NCBI GenBank assembly: GCA_002245135.1
Contig: NGBS01000017.1
Coordinates: 102,768-166,767, forward strand
Direction: 5' to 3'
Length of the DNA: 64,000 bases
From: Proteromonas lacertae
Taxonomy: Eukaryota; Sar; Bigyra; Opalinata; Proteromonadidae
The notes under the pieces are model-generated. The model ran no database searches. It worked only from the letters and a program-made list of their open reading frames with translations, and had not been told where the DNA came from. Shown here piece by piece: positions 38,501 to 49,800 of this stretch. A program made the translations under genes and the position numbers. Position 1 is the first letter of the stretch; every line of letters begins with the position of its first letter.

Positions 38501-41187
38501 AGCATAATATATTATCATATCTCTTTACATATTTTTCATATATTCCTGCAATTGTTGTTGGATCTCCTTTATATTCTGTTTGTAGCACAACTAAATCTCT
38601 TCCATTTATTCCTCCATCTTGATTGAATAAATCAATATTCAACTGCAATGTTTGTAATCTTGCCTTACCTGCATCAGTTGATAAATCAAATAACACACCA
38701 ATATAATAGAAACTATAGGTTGATACTCCATTCTTATCTAAATAAATAATAATGAATATTTAATTATATATATACTCTTCTTCCAATTACAAGTCCTTTC
38801 TCCATCAATGAAAGTATTTTCAATTCTGTTAAAAGCATCTTCAAATACTAACAAAGAAGCACCTGTAGCATTCAATTCAACAATTCTAATTCTTCCTATA
38901 CCATATCCATTATAATATATCTCAAATGGACCAGCAATAGCATTTTCTAAAGAATCATGATAAATATATTCCAAATAATCAGAAGGCTTATAATAAGATC
39001 TTATCGTTACTGCATTTCCAAATATATTAATCATATTTAAAGCTAATCCCATAGCATTAGTAAGAGGTAAATCATATCCACATTGCGCTTTCATATATTC
39101 TCTAAATCCAATTAATAAATTATATTCGTTACTATCTTTATCATCATAATAATGTGTTAAATATTTCACATTTTCCATTTTATTAAAGCCAATATTTCGT
39201 GCAATTGCTTCATTGAGAGTAAATGACAAAATTGTATAATTCTTATTAGCTACAATATTCTTATTAATTAATCTTTCAAATAATTTAATCTGATAATCTT
39301 GAGTAGCAGTTATAATAATAAAACCACTCTTTAAATAATCCAAAATGTTCTTATCAATCACTTTATCAAGGTAAATATCATCAGTTTGAACTAAATAAGA
39401 CACTGAAATATCAGTAGTTATATATCCTTCACCATTCAGTTTATTAATCAAAGATTCAGTCACTATCCTTCCATAATGATCACCGCTGGAGACGATTACA
39501 TATTGTGGATTTTCAAATGTATTTAAATATTGCACAGTACATTGTATATAATTCATTGCCATTGGATTTACATATATTACATTCTTTAAACATTCATCTC
39601 CTTCGCTTGGACTTAGATAGAAGAATTGAAAATCTTCTTCTACCAACAGTTTTGCTAATTGCATTCTTTCTTCTGCTGAACATACTAGAATGCCTGAATG
39701 AGCATCGAATCTTTCTATATTGTCTATTATTTCATCACTTACTTCTCCCATAGTTTTATCATCCATATTGACGAATAATTGTCGAATATGTTTACCTGCT
39801 ATTCCTCCATTTACATTCACTCTTTCAATCATATATAAAAAGAATTCTCTTAGATATCTATTTTCCGAATTTTCAATTCCTTTGATTCTCTGAATAAACA
39901 TCACTATTAGTGATGAATAATCAGATAATCCTTCTTTATGATTGAGAGTAAAATTACAAGTTTGATTACCTATTTCACCCATTATATTGGTTGGTTCAAA
40001 TGATGTTGAAATCGTTATTGTATAAGATGGAACATATGGATCAGATCTAGCACCATCTTTTTGAAATAAATGTTCAGTTGTCGATGTATAGTGATTTTCT
40101 AACAGCACTAAATATCCACCAGCATATGGTATTTGCTTATTATACATTACTGTTAATAAGTCAAGGATATTAGTGGATTTCAATTGGTCTAATGCGTATA
40201 ATAACATATTCATTATTCCCAATCTATTTACAAAATAATATAATAAAAATATATTTAAATAATATACATATAAACTTCTTCATATTGATTTTCTGAATTT
40301 AAGAAAGATTTATATTTGTTTTGATATTCTACACTATATTCATTACTACTATTAAGATATTCATCATAACCTCTTAAATGATAATTCTTTTCATTATTTG
40401 CTGCTGTTTCAAATGTACCTTGATCAAACCCAGAGGTTAATACAATAACTGGATAATCTTCATTATTCAAAGAATATGTATTTACTTTTAAATCTAAAAA
40501 TTTACTATACATATCTTTATTCCAGGAAGACCAGTATGTTACAACCGTTTTCTTTGAATCTGTAATGTTCTGAAGGTATTCTTTAAAAACATCTTCAGTT
40601 AATTCGATATGATGATAATTTCCCATTTGAGATTGACCAAAATAGTATGAAGCTGGAAATATTCTTTCAGAAATAAACTCATCGATTGGTCTACTATCAC
40701 CTATAAAGCCTACTGCTTCTACTTTTGCTGACATGAACTGAGCAACTATTGATTTATATAATCAGATTATTTTCATACGAGTTTCGATATTGTTAATCAT
40801 TGAATTTCCCATAATAAAATTTTTGGAACATCTACCTTCATTGTAAGTGTTTAAACACCAGATAAATATTCCCTTTTCAGTTAGATAGTCATCGACTGTG
40901 CTATTCATTACTTCAGGAGTGCAGGTTGTATAATAGAAAGACGGCTTAGGATTAGCAACAGCATTAAGAGTTTTAATCAACTCTTCTGGAGAGTCAGCAT
41001 ATTTATACTCTTTGAATTCTATTTCTATATCACCACTTGCAGGTAAATGATCAGTCATATATTTATTTACCATATTTAGTCTATTCAGATCATCTGCAGG
41101 GTCTACAATTGTTCTAGTGAGATATCCTATATCTAACTTAAATGAATTTACGGAATATAAAACAATAAATAATAACAACACTTTCAT
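29508..41187 (-). CDS. Giant class C GPCR with nine tandem Venus-flytrap modules
   Basis: One gene of about 3,850 aa. ATG 41187 begins a signal peptide (MKVLLLFIVLYSVNS). Introns near 40735-40767, 40217-40260, 38705-38745 and two in-frame introns (about 38258-38290 and 29930-29972) are GTAT...TAG and join in phase. Nine type 1 periplasmic-binding-like modules of about 390 residues follow. They end at Cys-containing linkers near 39955, 38790, 37685, 36405, 35225, 34073, 32886, 31695 and 30505. Most start with NxxGGIxG (for example NQDGGINGRD, NENGGIKGTS, NDVGGILGRE) and eight carry a conserved Cys loop (GDTCYQN, GYECQKN, GEECDYN). A family-3 7TM domain follows, with IIKSASPLFLYYALI, AWRIHKLFNN and FWGAKLAWSVRN with FNES. 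Presumably a surface ligand sensor. The tail after 29640 is uncertain. Confidence 0.93.
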
Positions 41188-41330
41188 TATAATACAAATT
41201 TAAATTATCGTTTCAAAACGACTATAAATACAAAGTTGTGGTTAATTCGCCACATACCAAATTGATATGTGATAGGGTTATTTTTTAAAGTACAAACAAA
41301 AACAAATTGCAATACAAGAAACTGTTATTC

Positions 41331-43565
41331 TTATTTTGTAATAGATTCATAATTTCTTATAATTGCGTCAATATCGAATACATTCTTAGTATAACAATCT
41401 TCTTTCCTTGTATTTTTTGTTATAAACCCTAAGTACTCCAGTTCATACACAGCTCTCATAAATCTCAATTTCAACTCTTCCTCTGCCAATTTCGGGATAT
41501 GATTAGCATATTTATCATGAAAAATGTTATACCAATCAGATATGTTAATATTTGTATTGCTTTCACCATAAATACTGTATAATATACATCTATCATCCAT
41601 ATAAGATCTGTCATTGATATTTTTACAACATTCACATGCAATGTAATACGATGGAGTTTTTAATGCACTAATTAAACTCTCTCTCGGCTTAATTTGGTAT
41701 AATTTTTGTACATAGCAGGAGTATGGTATAAATATAGATTCATACATCGTAAAATCATATATATTAGGGAATAAGTGTTTTGTAATATTGTTAATTAATT
41801 CAATTAGTTGATTTGTAGAAGATGTAACATTACCTAATAATAATTCTTTTCTTCCTTCTTTTGTTCTACTTTTTAGTCTTTTTGCCTTTATTTCTTTATT
41901 ATCATTATCATTATTAATATTATTATCTTTTTTCGTTGATTTCTCAATTATGGCTAATTGTTGTTTATCTTCATCACACTATTATTATTATTATATATAT
42001 AAAAATAGAATATACTATATCTAAAGTATTAATAACCTTGATAAAACTATCAATTTCATCTTTGGTATAATATTTGATCTTATTTATCATCATAGTATGA
42101 AATGATGACTTTAACAATAAATTAATATCCAAAGAATCTAAATAAATGTTTCTTATATCACTTGGTCTATCAATGGATAAATTTGATTGTTTTAAGAGTT
42201 GAATATAAATATTCAGTTTATTTTCTCTGCTATTCAAATAATCAAATAGACTATTTCTCCAAATATTCATCTATATATATATAATGATTATTAATTATTA
42301 TATTATTTATTAAATATATACATTTTGATGTGTTTTATCTTGGTTTTGAACTGATTCTAAATCTGCAATAATAAATCTAAAATCAGGTGGTAAAGTTGGT
42401 TGTAATAAAGTTGAATGTAATAATGGATAATTGTAATAATGTTCAAATATAATACCTTTCAACTTATTTAAAAATGTATAAATTGATAAATTTGAAACAA
42501 AGAACTGATCTATCAAATTATTCAATATTTTGTAATGAAAAATGAAATGAATATTATTTTGAACGAATAAATATTTAAAAACATCTTCAAATGCAGATAT
42601 TGAATCAGCAAGATGAATCTTTTTAATTTGAATATTTGAAACGGATGAAAATTGATTAATTATTTTATGATAAAATGTATTTACACCGAAGAAAAGCTTG
42701 ATTGGAATGTCTTTATTAATGGTAGTGAGTAATTCCATAAACTGTAATAACACACTATATGAAACACTTTCTATAAATGGTATAATAATTACAACCCATT
42801 TTCTTTTCCTATCATCCTTATTCAGATGATAATATTTCTTTACAAATAAATGAAATGAATTATAGTCATCTACTCGAGGAATTACAGATGGGATATATTT
42901 AGATATATTTATAGATGTATTTTTTGATATTGAATTGATAGCTGAGGTTTTTCTGAATTTGAATGATGAATTTGGAGTAATATCTGATGATGAAGAATGA
43001 CTTTGAATTAGCAATGAGGCTAACAGTGATGCTAATAACTTATCAATTGTTACAGTAGTCTATATAGTAATAACATAATAAAAGAATATATATATATACA
43101 TCTTTATCAAATATAAAGAAATATGAATCTTGATTGGATGATATATATGAAATGAATTGAGATACAATTGTATCATTATCTACTGCATTCATTCCCATAT
43201 GAACCATAGCAGTTGGTAAATATAAATGTGGTGTTGGACTATCAAATATTATAAGATATATTATCATACCAATCCAATGGTTTTAAGTAGAAATTATAAA
43301 TCTCTTGAAATGCTTTATTATTGACAGAACCATAAACTCCATTGACTTTCTCTTCAACTTGAGACCAAAATGTCTGAAACGCAGCAATAGCTAATTCATT
43401 TAAGTTTTGCTTTTGATTTAGTTGTGAAATTTTATTATCAGGTACTTTCAGATCTGTGAAGCATAGAGGGTAATCGCATGCAACAGGCGTAGCTTTCGGA
43501 TAAAATGTACATGATTCAACAACCTCATCCTCATCATCTTCCCATATTTCATCCATTTTAATCAA
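41331..43565 (-). CDS. ORC3: Origin recognition complex subunit 3
   Basis: Five exons or more, with introns near 43242-43269, 43042-43082, 42270-42310 and 41975-42012. The N-terminal part has LYLPTAMVHMGMNAVDND and then SSNQDSYFFIFDKD. The central part has WVVIIIPFIESVSYSVLLQF, IKLFFGVNTFYHKI, and FIFHYKILNNLIDQF with LNKLKGIIFEHYY, which match the ORC3 AAA-like core. The C-terminal winged helix has LISALKTPSYYIACECC, WYNIFHDKYANHI and LRFMRAVYELEYLGFI, a strong ORC3 signature. It works in ORC to mark replication origins and load MCM. The start may be ATG 43565 or the in-frame ATG 43556 (MDEIWEDDEDE). It is divergent from RSPH14, about 55 bp away. Confidence 0.87.
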
Positions 43566-43620
43566 AATTCAATTACACAAACGAATATATTTTTGAAACA
43601 AATACGTTTTTTTTATTTGA

Positions 43621-44745
43621 ATGGCTGAAGCTCAATATTGTGATGTTAAACCTTTGAGAGATGATGATGATAATGGTGCAACAGTTGCTATTTCTTATGG
43701 TAGATATAGATTTGGACAGTTAGCAGATAAAGTATGAATATCAATATAGTGAATATATTTAGATTCAAGCTGAAGATGAAGAATTGCGTGAAATGTCTCT
43801 AGCAATGTTATGTTCCTATATGAATGCTCCTATGCAAATATCAGAAGGAGTTGTTGATGGAGTCGTTCCTGTATAATATAATAATAATTAATATATTTTA
43901 AATAGGCTCTAAAAGTAGTATTAGATCATGAATCTGCTACAAGCAGAGTGAAAGCTTCTGATGCTTTGAATTCAATATCTAAAGTGCCAATAGGAAGAGT
44001 AGCAATAGTAAAACATGAAGTAGTTAAAGTATTGATTATTCATTTAGATGATTCAAACCCAAAAGTCAAAGAAAATTGTTATCACACATTAATCCACTTA
44101 ACAGAGAATCAAGCTTCAATCAAACCAGTTTTAGATTTAAATATTGTAGTTAAATTAATTCAAGTAATAGAAACAGATAAAGTCCAATTCCAATATCTCG
44201 CTTTAGAATTACTTGTCAATTGTCAAACCACTCGAACTAATGAAGCAACACTTCAAGCACTTGATGCAAGAGTTGTACAAGTATGTCTTAAGATTATAGA
44301 TGAAAATAACCCTAAATTGAAACTACTAGCAGCTGATAATCTTAAAAAAGCTACTTTTCCATTAGAAGGTAAGCATATATTATTAGACAATAGTGGAATT
44401 GAAATATTAATGAAATCTATTGATTATAATGATATACCTTACTGTATTAACATTTTAGCGTGTTTGATGAATCTATATATTCTAAACGATGCAAAAAGAG
44501 CCTATGGTAAAAATGATAAGTATGTAGAATGGACTAATATACTGACATCTGGTTTAAAACATGAAAATAATATAATTCAATTAAACACAATTAAATTGCT
44601 ATCAAGCATTACAGTTTGTCCTGAAGTAAAGAAAATGTTGTTGAAAGATGATACGAGAGATCAATTAGAGAAGATGAAGTGTGATGACGAATTAATGAAT
44701 CAAGCCTGTCAAACTTTAATTGATTTGATTAACTGGAAACCTTAA
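43621..44745 (+). CDS. RSPH14: Radial spoke head protein 14 homologue (ARM repeats)
   Basis: Three exons (43621-43731, about 43763-43870, about 43906-44745) with introns of 31 and 35 nt. The N-terminus has ISYGRYRFGQLADKIQ, LREMSLAMLCSYMNAP and VPALKVVLDHESATSRVK, matching the RSPH14/RTDR1 opening GR...L....R..AL..LCD.M. Armadillo repeats follow, for example VKVLIIHLDDSNPKVKENCY and LKLLAADNLKKATFPLEGK. The length, about 345 aa, is usual. The protein is part of the axonemal radial spoke of motile 9+2 flagella. It is thus the best evidence that the organism makes a motile flagellum. Confidence 0.86.
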
Positions 44746-45330
44746 ATTAGTTTGACTATATAATTTCACTTTATTTATATTTAAATATGTTTGTTTGTAA
44801 TTAATTTGAATTAATGAATATAATTATATTTAAATGAAATATAATAGTCTTCATAAGTTATTATGTCAATATATGGATAGCACAATAGTTATAGCTCAGG
44901 ATTGACAAAGATATGTCATTTTACACTAGTACCCAAACATTCTAGCATGTGTAATAAAGTAGTTTATAATACATATATTTCATTAGCTATGTTTACTTAT
45001 CATTTGCAAAATATTACTAGACTGCTATTTATTCAAAGGAAATGGTTCTAAATATATGTTTCTAAAGCTTATTGTAAGTTACTTGATAATAAATAGGTAG
45101 GGCAAGACATAATAGTATTTATGTATTTTTGTAGTTTCATCAAAATAATAAGTCCTATTTAGTTTCGTTTTAGTATGTGCATGTTTAAAACAGAATTAAT
45201 CTTTAGTTTTACTTTATCGTTACTTTATTTCTTTCAAGCCTTTTGATTGACTATATCTTTCAAAAAATTTACCGTTTTAGAAATTATATTCAAAATAGTG
45301 AAAATTAATTATTTAGGTTTGACATTGCAA
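44746..45330. other. Intergenic sequence, nothing recognised
   Basis: A 585-bp AT-rich spacer with stops in every frame. I found no tRNA-like fold, repeat or relic coding segment. Confidence 0.5.
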
Positions 45331-45589
45331 TGGAGAATATAAATGTATAATATATGATAATATCATATAGCCACATTCCATCTTAGAATATAATGCTTTT
45401 GATCTTTATTTAATCAATACTAGATTTCTTCGATCGTGTTACAATGAAGAAACAAATGTAGAAGATTTAGAGTTATTTATAAATCATTATAACAATATTT
45501 TGCTAAATACTCCGCACGATGAAGATGTCAAAAATGTGCAACTTGAAGAAGAAATTAACAAAAGTATAGAAGAACTACACATTAAATGA
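45331..45589 (+). CDS. Unrecognised 77-aa protein, spliced
   Basis: ATG GAG AAT ATA AAT, a 26-nt intron (45346-45371, GTATAA...ATAG), then an open exon to TGA 45587-45589. The product starts MENINPHSILEYNAFD and continues helical and acidic (FLRSCYNEETNVEDLELFI, LEEEINKSIEELHIK). It lies between RSPH14 and ATCase, convergent with the latter. No family is recognised. The host-like intron in the right phase and a coding-like composition are the only support. Confidence 0.5.
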
Positions 45590-45729
45590 GCTTAACATTC
45601 TCCATTTAGCAAATTAAATACATTATAATACTATTATATTTTTATTAGATATATATTTGTTCATTTCACGTAAATATCGTATTACTATCAAAAACACAAC
45701 CAAAATATAATTATAAGTATAAATCCAAA

Positions 45730-46716
45730 TTATAATTTCACAACTCCACTAACAAGTGCAATCAAAGCCATTCTTACATACATACCATTCTCCATTTGTT
45801 TAAAATAAGCAGCATTAGGTGTATCATCAACTTCTTCTAAGATCTCACCAATTCTTGGTAAAGGATGCATAACAATCATACCAGGTTTAGAAATTTCTAG
45901 AGTTTTCTTCGATATAATATATCTGCCTTGATATTTCAAATATTCTTCTTGAGTTGGGAATCTTTCTTGTTGAACTCTAGTGACATACAATACATCAGTT
46001 TCTTTCAAAATATCTTCAGTCAATTCTTCAGATACATTCTGAGTGATTCCTTTCTCTTTGATTTCATCGAATACACAGGAAGGCATTGATAATTCAGATG
46101 GTGATATGTAATTTAATGTAACTTTAAACATCGATAATAATCTTGACAAAGAATGAACCGTTCTACCATATTTCAAATCACCTACCATTGTTACGGTTAA
46201 ACCGTCAAATGTATGATATTGATTGTAGATAGTATACATATCTAATAAAGCTTGACTTGGATGTTCTCCATCACCATCTCCAGCATTAATTACTGGTTTG
46301 GGGGTATATTGTGATGCCAAATCAGCAGCACCGCGTTGTGGATGACGTAATGTTATTATATCACAGTAATTTTCTAAACATCTCACAGTGTCTTGTAATG
46401 TCTCTCCTTTTTTAGCTGATGATGTTTCTGCACCAATTTGAATTACATTACCACCCAATCTCATCATAGCAGCAGCAAATGAGGAAGATGTTCTTGTTGA
46501 AGGTTCTAAAAACACATTTGCCATTATTTTTCCTTCCATAAGTTTGCATGAACCGCATGTCTTTACGATATCTTTCATTCTATCAGCTACAGTCAATACA
46601 TCGAACAGCTTCTCTACATCGAATTGTTTTACGCATAAAACATCCAATCCTCTCCAAGCAATAAGATGACGTTTTGTCTATAAAAATATAAACATTTATT
46701 CATTTAATACATCCAT
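45730..46716 (-). CDS. Aspartate carbamoyltransferase, stand-alone
   Basis: A 6-nt first exon (Met-Asp, 46711-46716), a 33-nt intron (46678-46710), then one exon beginning TKRHLIAWRGLDVL. All ATCase active-site blocks are present: FLEPSTRTSSSFAAAMMRLG (carbamoyl-phosphate STRTS loop), LRHPQRGAAD, INAGDGDGEHPSQALLD, GDLKYGRTVHSL, YVTRVQQERF and MHPLPRIGEI. The sequence looks like the ATC domain of the CAD/URA2 type, but no CPSase or DHOase is fused; the protein is about 307 aa. It makes carbamoyl-aspartate, the second step of pyrimidine synthesis. No organelle-targeting peptide is visible. Confidence 0.96.
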
Positions 46717-46831
46717 AATACCAATTTCAAAATAACCCCCCAAAATAATAAATCGATTTTTTCGAACCAACAAAATCCAAACATCTTTCAAACCCAGAAG
46801 AGTGATTTTTCTATTTTGTGGTTGATCCAGA

Positions 46832-49800
46832 ATGCAGAATTTAGCAAAGGATTTATTTCCTGAATTTAATTATTACAATAATACTGAAAAGGATTTAACT
46901 AAGAAAAAAATGAAGCAGATTGTATAAATCCGAAAGTTATTAAATTATTTAGATTGAAATTGTTGGAGAAGGAGACAAAGCTGCTGTAGATGAATATTTT
47001 AAATCCACTGTTATTGTATTCTTTATAATTTAATGATATGTAGGAGAAACAGCCTCCACAAATCTTACCATATGAAGGTGCTATTGTATGACTATTTATA
47101 GTTATAATATTAATTGTAGAATACCACAATGTGTCCTTCTACCTACAATATTCCCAAATATTGCATACCAATAGAAAATCCAATAACAGATCCAATGAAA
47201 TTCATTGAAATAATATACGATGTATCAAAAGAAACAATGTATAAAGAAGAAAAACAAAGAATAAAAGCTCATCCTTCTTTACCAATAATCTTTACTATAA
47301 AACAAGGAGATCATCAAGTTCATATTGTATAATAATCATATTTATATTAATAATCAATTATAGAATGAAGAATATCTTCCATTTTCACTTCGAGAAGTTC
47401 TATTATCCCAAAAATCAGTTTTACAAATCGAAAAGCAAGGTGATGCAATCATTCGATTTATCATTTACCAAATATTACAATACCTCTTATATCTTCATAA
47501 TAAAGGTTTATTTCATGGAAATATTAATCCTTCAAATATATTTCTCACTGATTCATTGTGGGTAAAGATGGGACCTCCATTGATTTTATCATCTCCACCA
47601 ACTTACGAATTATTATTATACAGAGATTTAATAAAGAATCCAGATACAAAAATCGACTTACCATCTTTTACATCATTATGGGCAAGAGGTGAGTTGAGTA
47701 ATTTTGATTATTTAATGATTATTAACAATGCAGCTGGTAGAACCATGAATGATAATTGTTTACATCCAATTATGCCTTGGGTTACTGATTTTACTAGTCC
47801 TGATAATATAAGAGATTTTAGATATTCGAAGTTTAGAATGCAAAAAGGTGATAATCAATTAGATTTTACATATAATAATAGCGAATTTCCTCATCATATA
47901 GCTGAGAATTTATCAGAATTAACTTATACGATTTATATGTCTAGAAGAATGCCGATGTATATATTGAAGCAAGTGGTGAGAAGGAATTTTATTGCTAAAG
48001 AATATCCTGAAGAGTATATATATATATATATTATGTTTTTATTATTGTTTAGTATGAAAAAGATGTTCGAATGGACTCCTGATGAATGTATTCCTGAATT
48101 CTTTACAGATGAAATAATATTCAAATCAATCAATCCAGAATTAGCAGATTTGAGTATATATTATTAATTATTAATTATTAGAATATCCACAATGGTGTGA
48201 TTCAGCAAAATCCTTCGATCAATGGCACAAACAGAAATTAGAATCACCAGAAGTATCAGCTGCTTTACATCAATGGATTGATTTATATTTTGGCTATTTA
48301 CTAAGTGGTCCAGAAGGTATTAAAGCGAAGAATATTCCATTACATGTTGAATCATCATCATTACGTAAGATGCCAAGTTATGTCCAATTATTTACAAGAC
48401 CTCATCCTCAAAGGAGATATTATAGTCCAAATAATCCAATACCAACGGAATTATTGTCAAGATATTCATTTGAGAATAATAACAATAATGAAACGAATAA
48501 TGAAACGACTAGTATTCCTTCTGGGACAAGAAGTCCTCCAATCAATATGAATGACAAAAAATCAGATATAAAACCTGAATCATCAACTACTTTAAAAAAT
48601 GCTAAAAGTTTTAAATCTAAAAAGAGTGATATTGATATTGATTTAAACGATTCATTTGATTTATTCTCATCACTTCCATCTATTAATCTCCCAGGAATTG
48701 GTAGTAAAACATTAATATCTGAAATTAAACAAACTGAAAGAGAATTGCAATTTACTAGAGAATATGATCATATTTTATCACCTTGTTATTTATCACCAGA
48801 ACAATTATTATCTTCAGATACTGTATATATATATATCAGTTATATTGTTTATTATATATTTTAGAATAATTCAATCTATTATGGTCAATGTAGTGATATA
48901 TTCTCCTTAGCCTGTATTATTGTTGAACTATACACTGGAGAACCACTTTTCTCATTCATATCGTTATACAAATATATCTGTAAAGTAAAGAATCTTAAAT
49001 CAAAACGTTTAATTATTAATTATTTGTTATTATTACCTGCGTTAGAAAGAATACCATTATATATGAGAAATCCAGTCATTCAAATGTTATCAATAGAACC
49101 ACAAGAAAGATTATCACCTTATTTCCTATTGAATTGTCCAATTAGAACATCCAGTGATAATAAATTATACCATACTCCTGCAACTTATATGTTTCCTGAA
49201 TATTATAATGAATTATATTCGATATTGTATAGATTCCATGACACTGAATCTATGAAAGAAAGATTGTCAATATTAAGTGTATATAGAATAATAATATATG
49301 TTTTTATATAGATTATTAGAACTACATTTTCAGCTTACATGTCTCAAGTATATGCTATTATTATTGGTCCATTCCAAACACTCTTAAACAAACAAGGAAT
49401 TCGTCAAGAATGTTTCAGTTTATTGGTTAATATTATGTCCGAATTTCCTCACCAAAGTTTCACTACATTTATAATTCCCATGTTAAGATCTATGATTGAA
49501 GATGGTATAACTGACAAAGATTCAGCCTTATTAATCTCCGCATTAAATCCTCAATGTCTTACCAATATAATCTTATTAGGAGGTGTGAAAGGATTTATAT
49601 CATTGTTATTACCATTTATATTGGAGTTATTATATACATCTTCATTTGTTGTAACTAGAGATGTGAGTGAAGCAGCTTGTGATGCTTTGATCCACATTAG
49701 TTCACCTGTTGTACTTGGACCATCTTTAACTATTAGATATATATTACCATCATTAGTACACAAATTAGGAAGAAATAAAAAGAATCTATTTGATAAAAGT

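Noticed and set aside
45730-46716. Recent bacterial origin of the carbamoyltransferase
   Set aside because: The gene has a host-type intron and CAD-like sequence blocks; nothing in composition separates it from neighbours.
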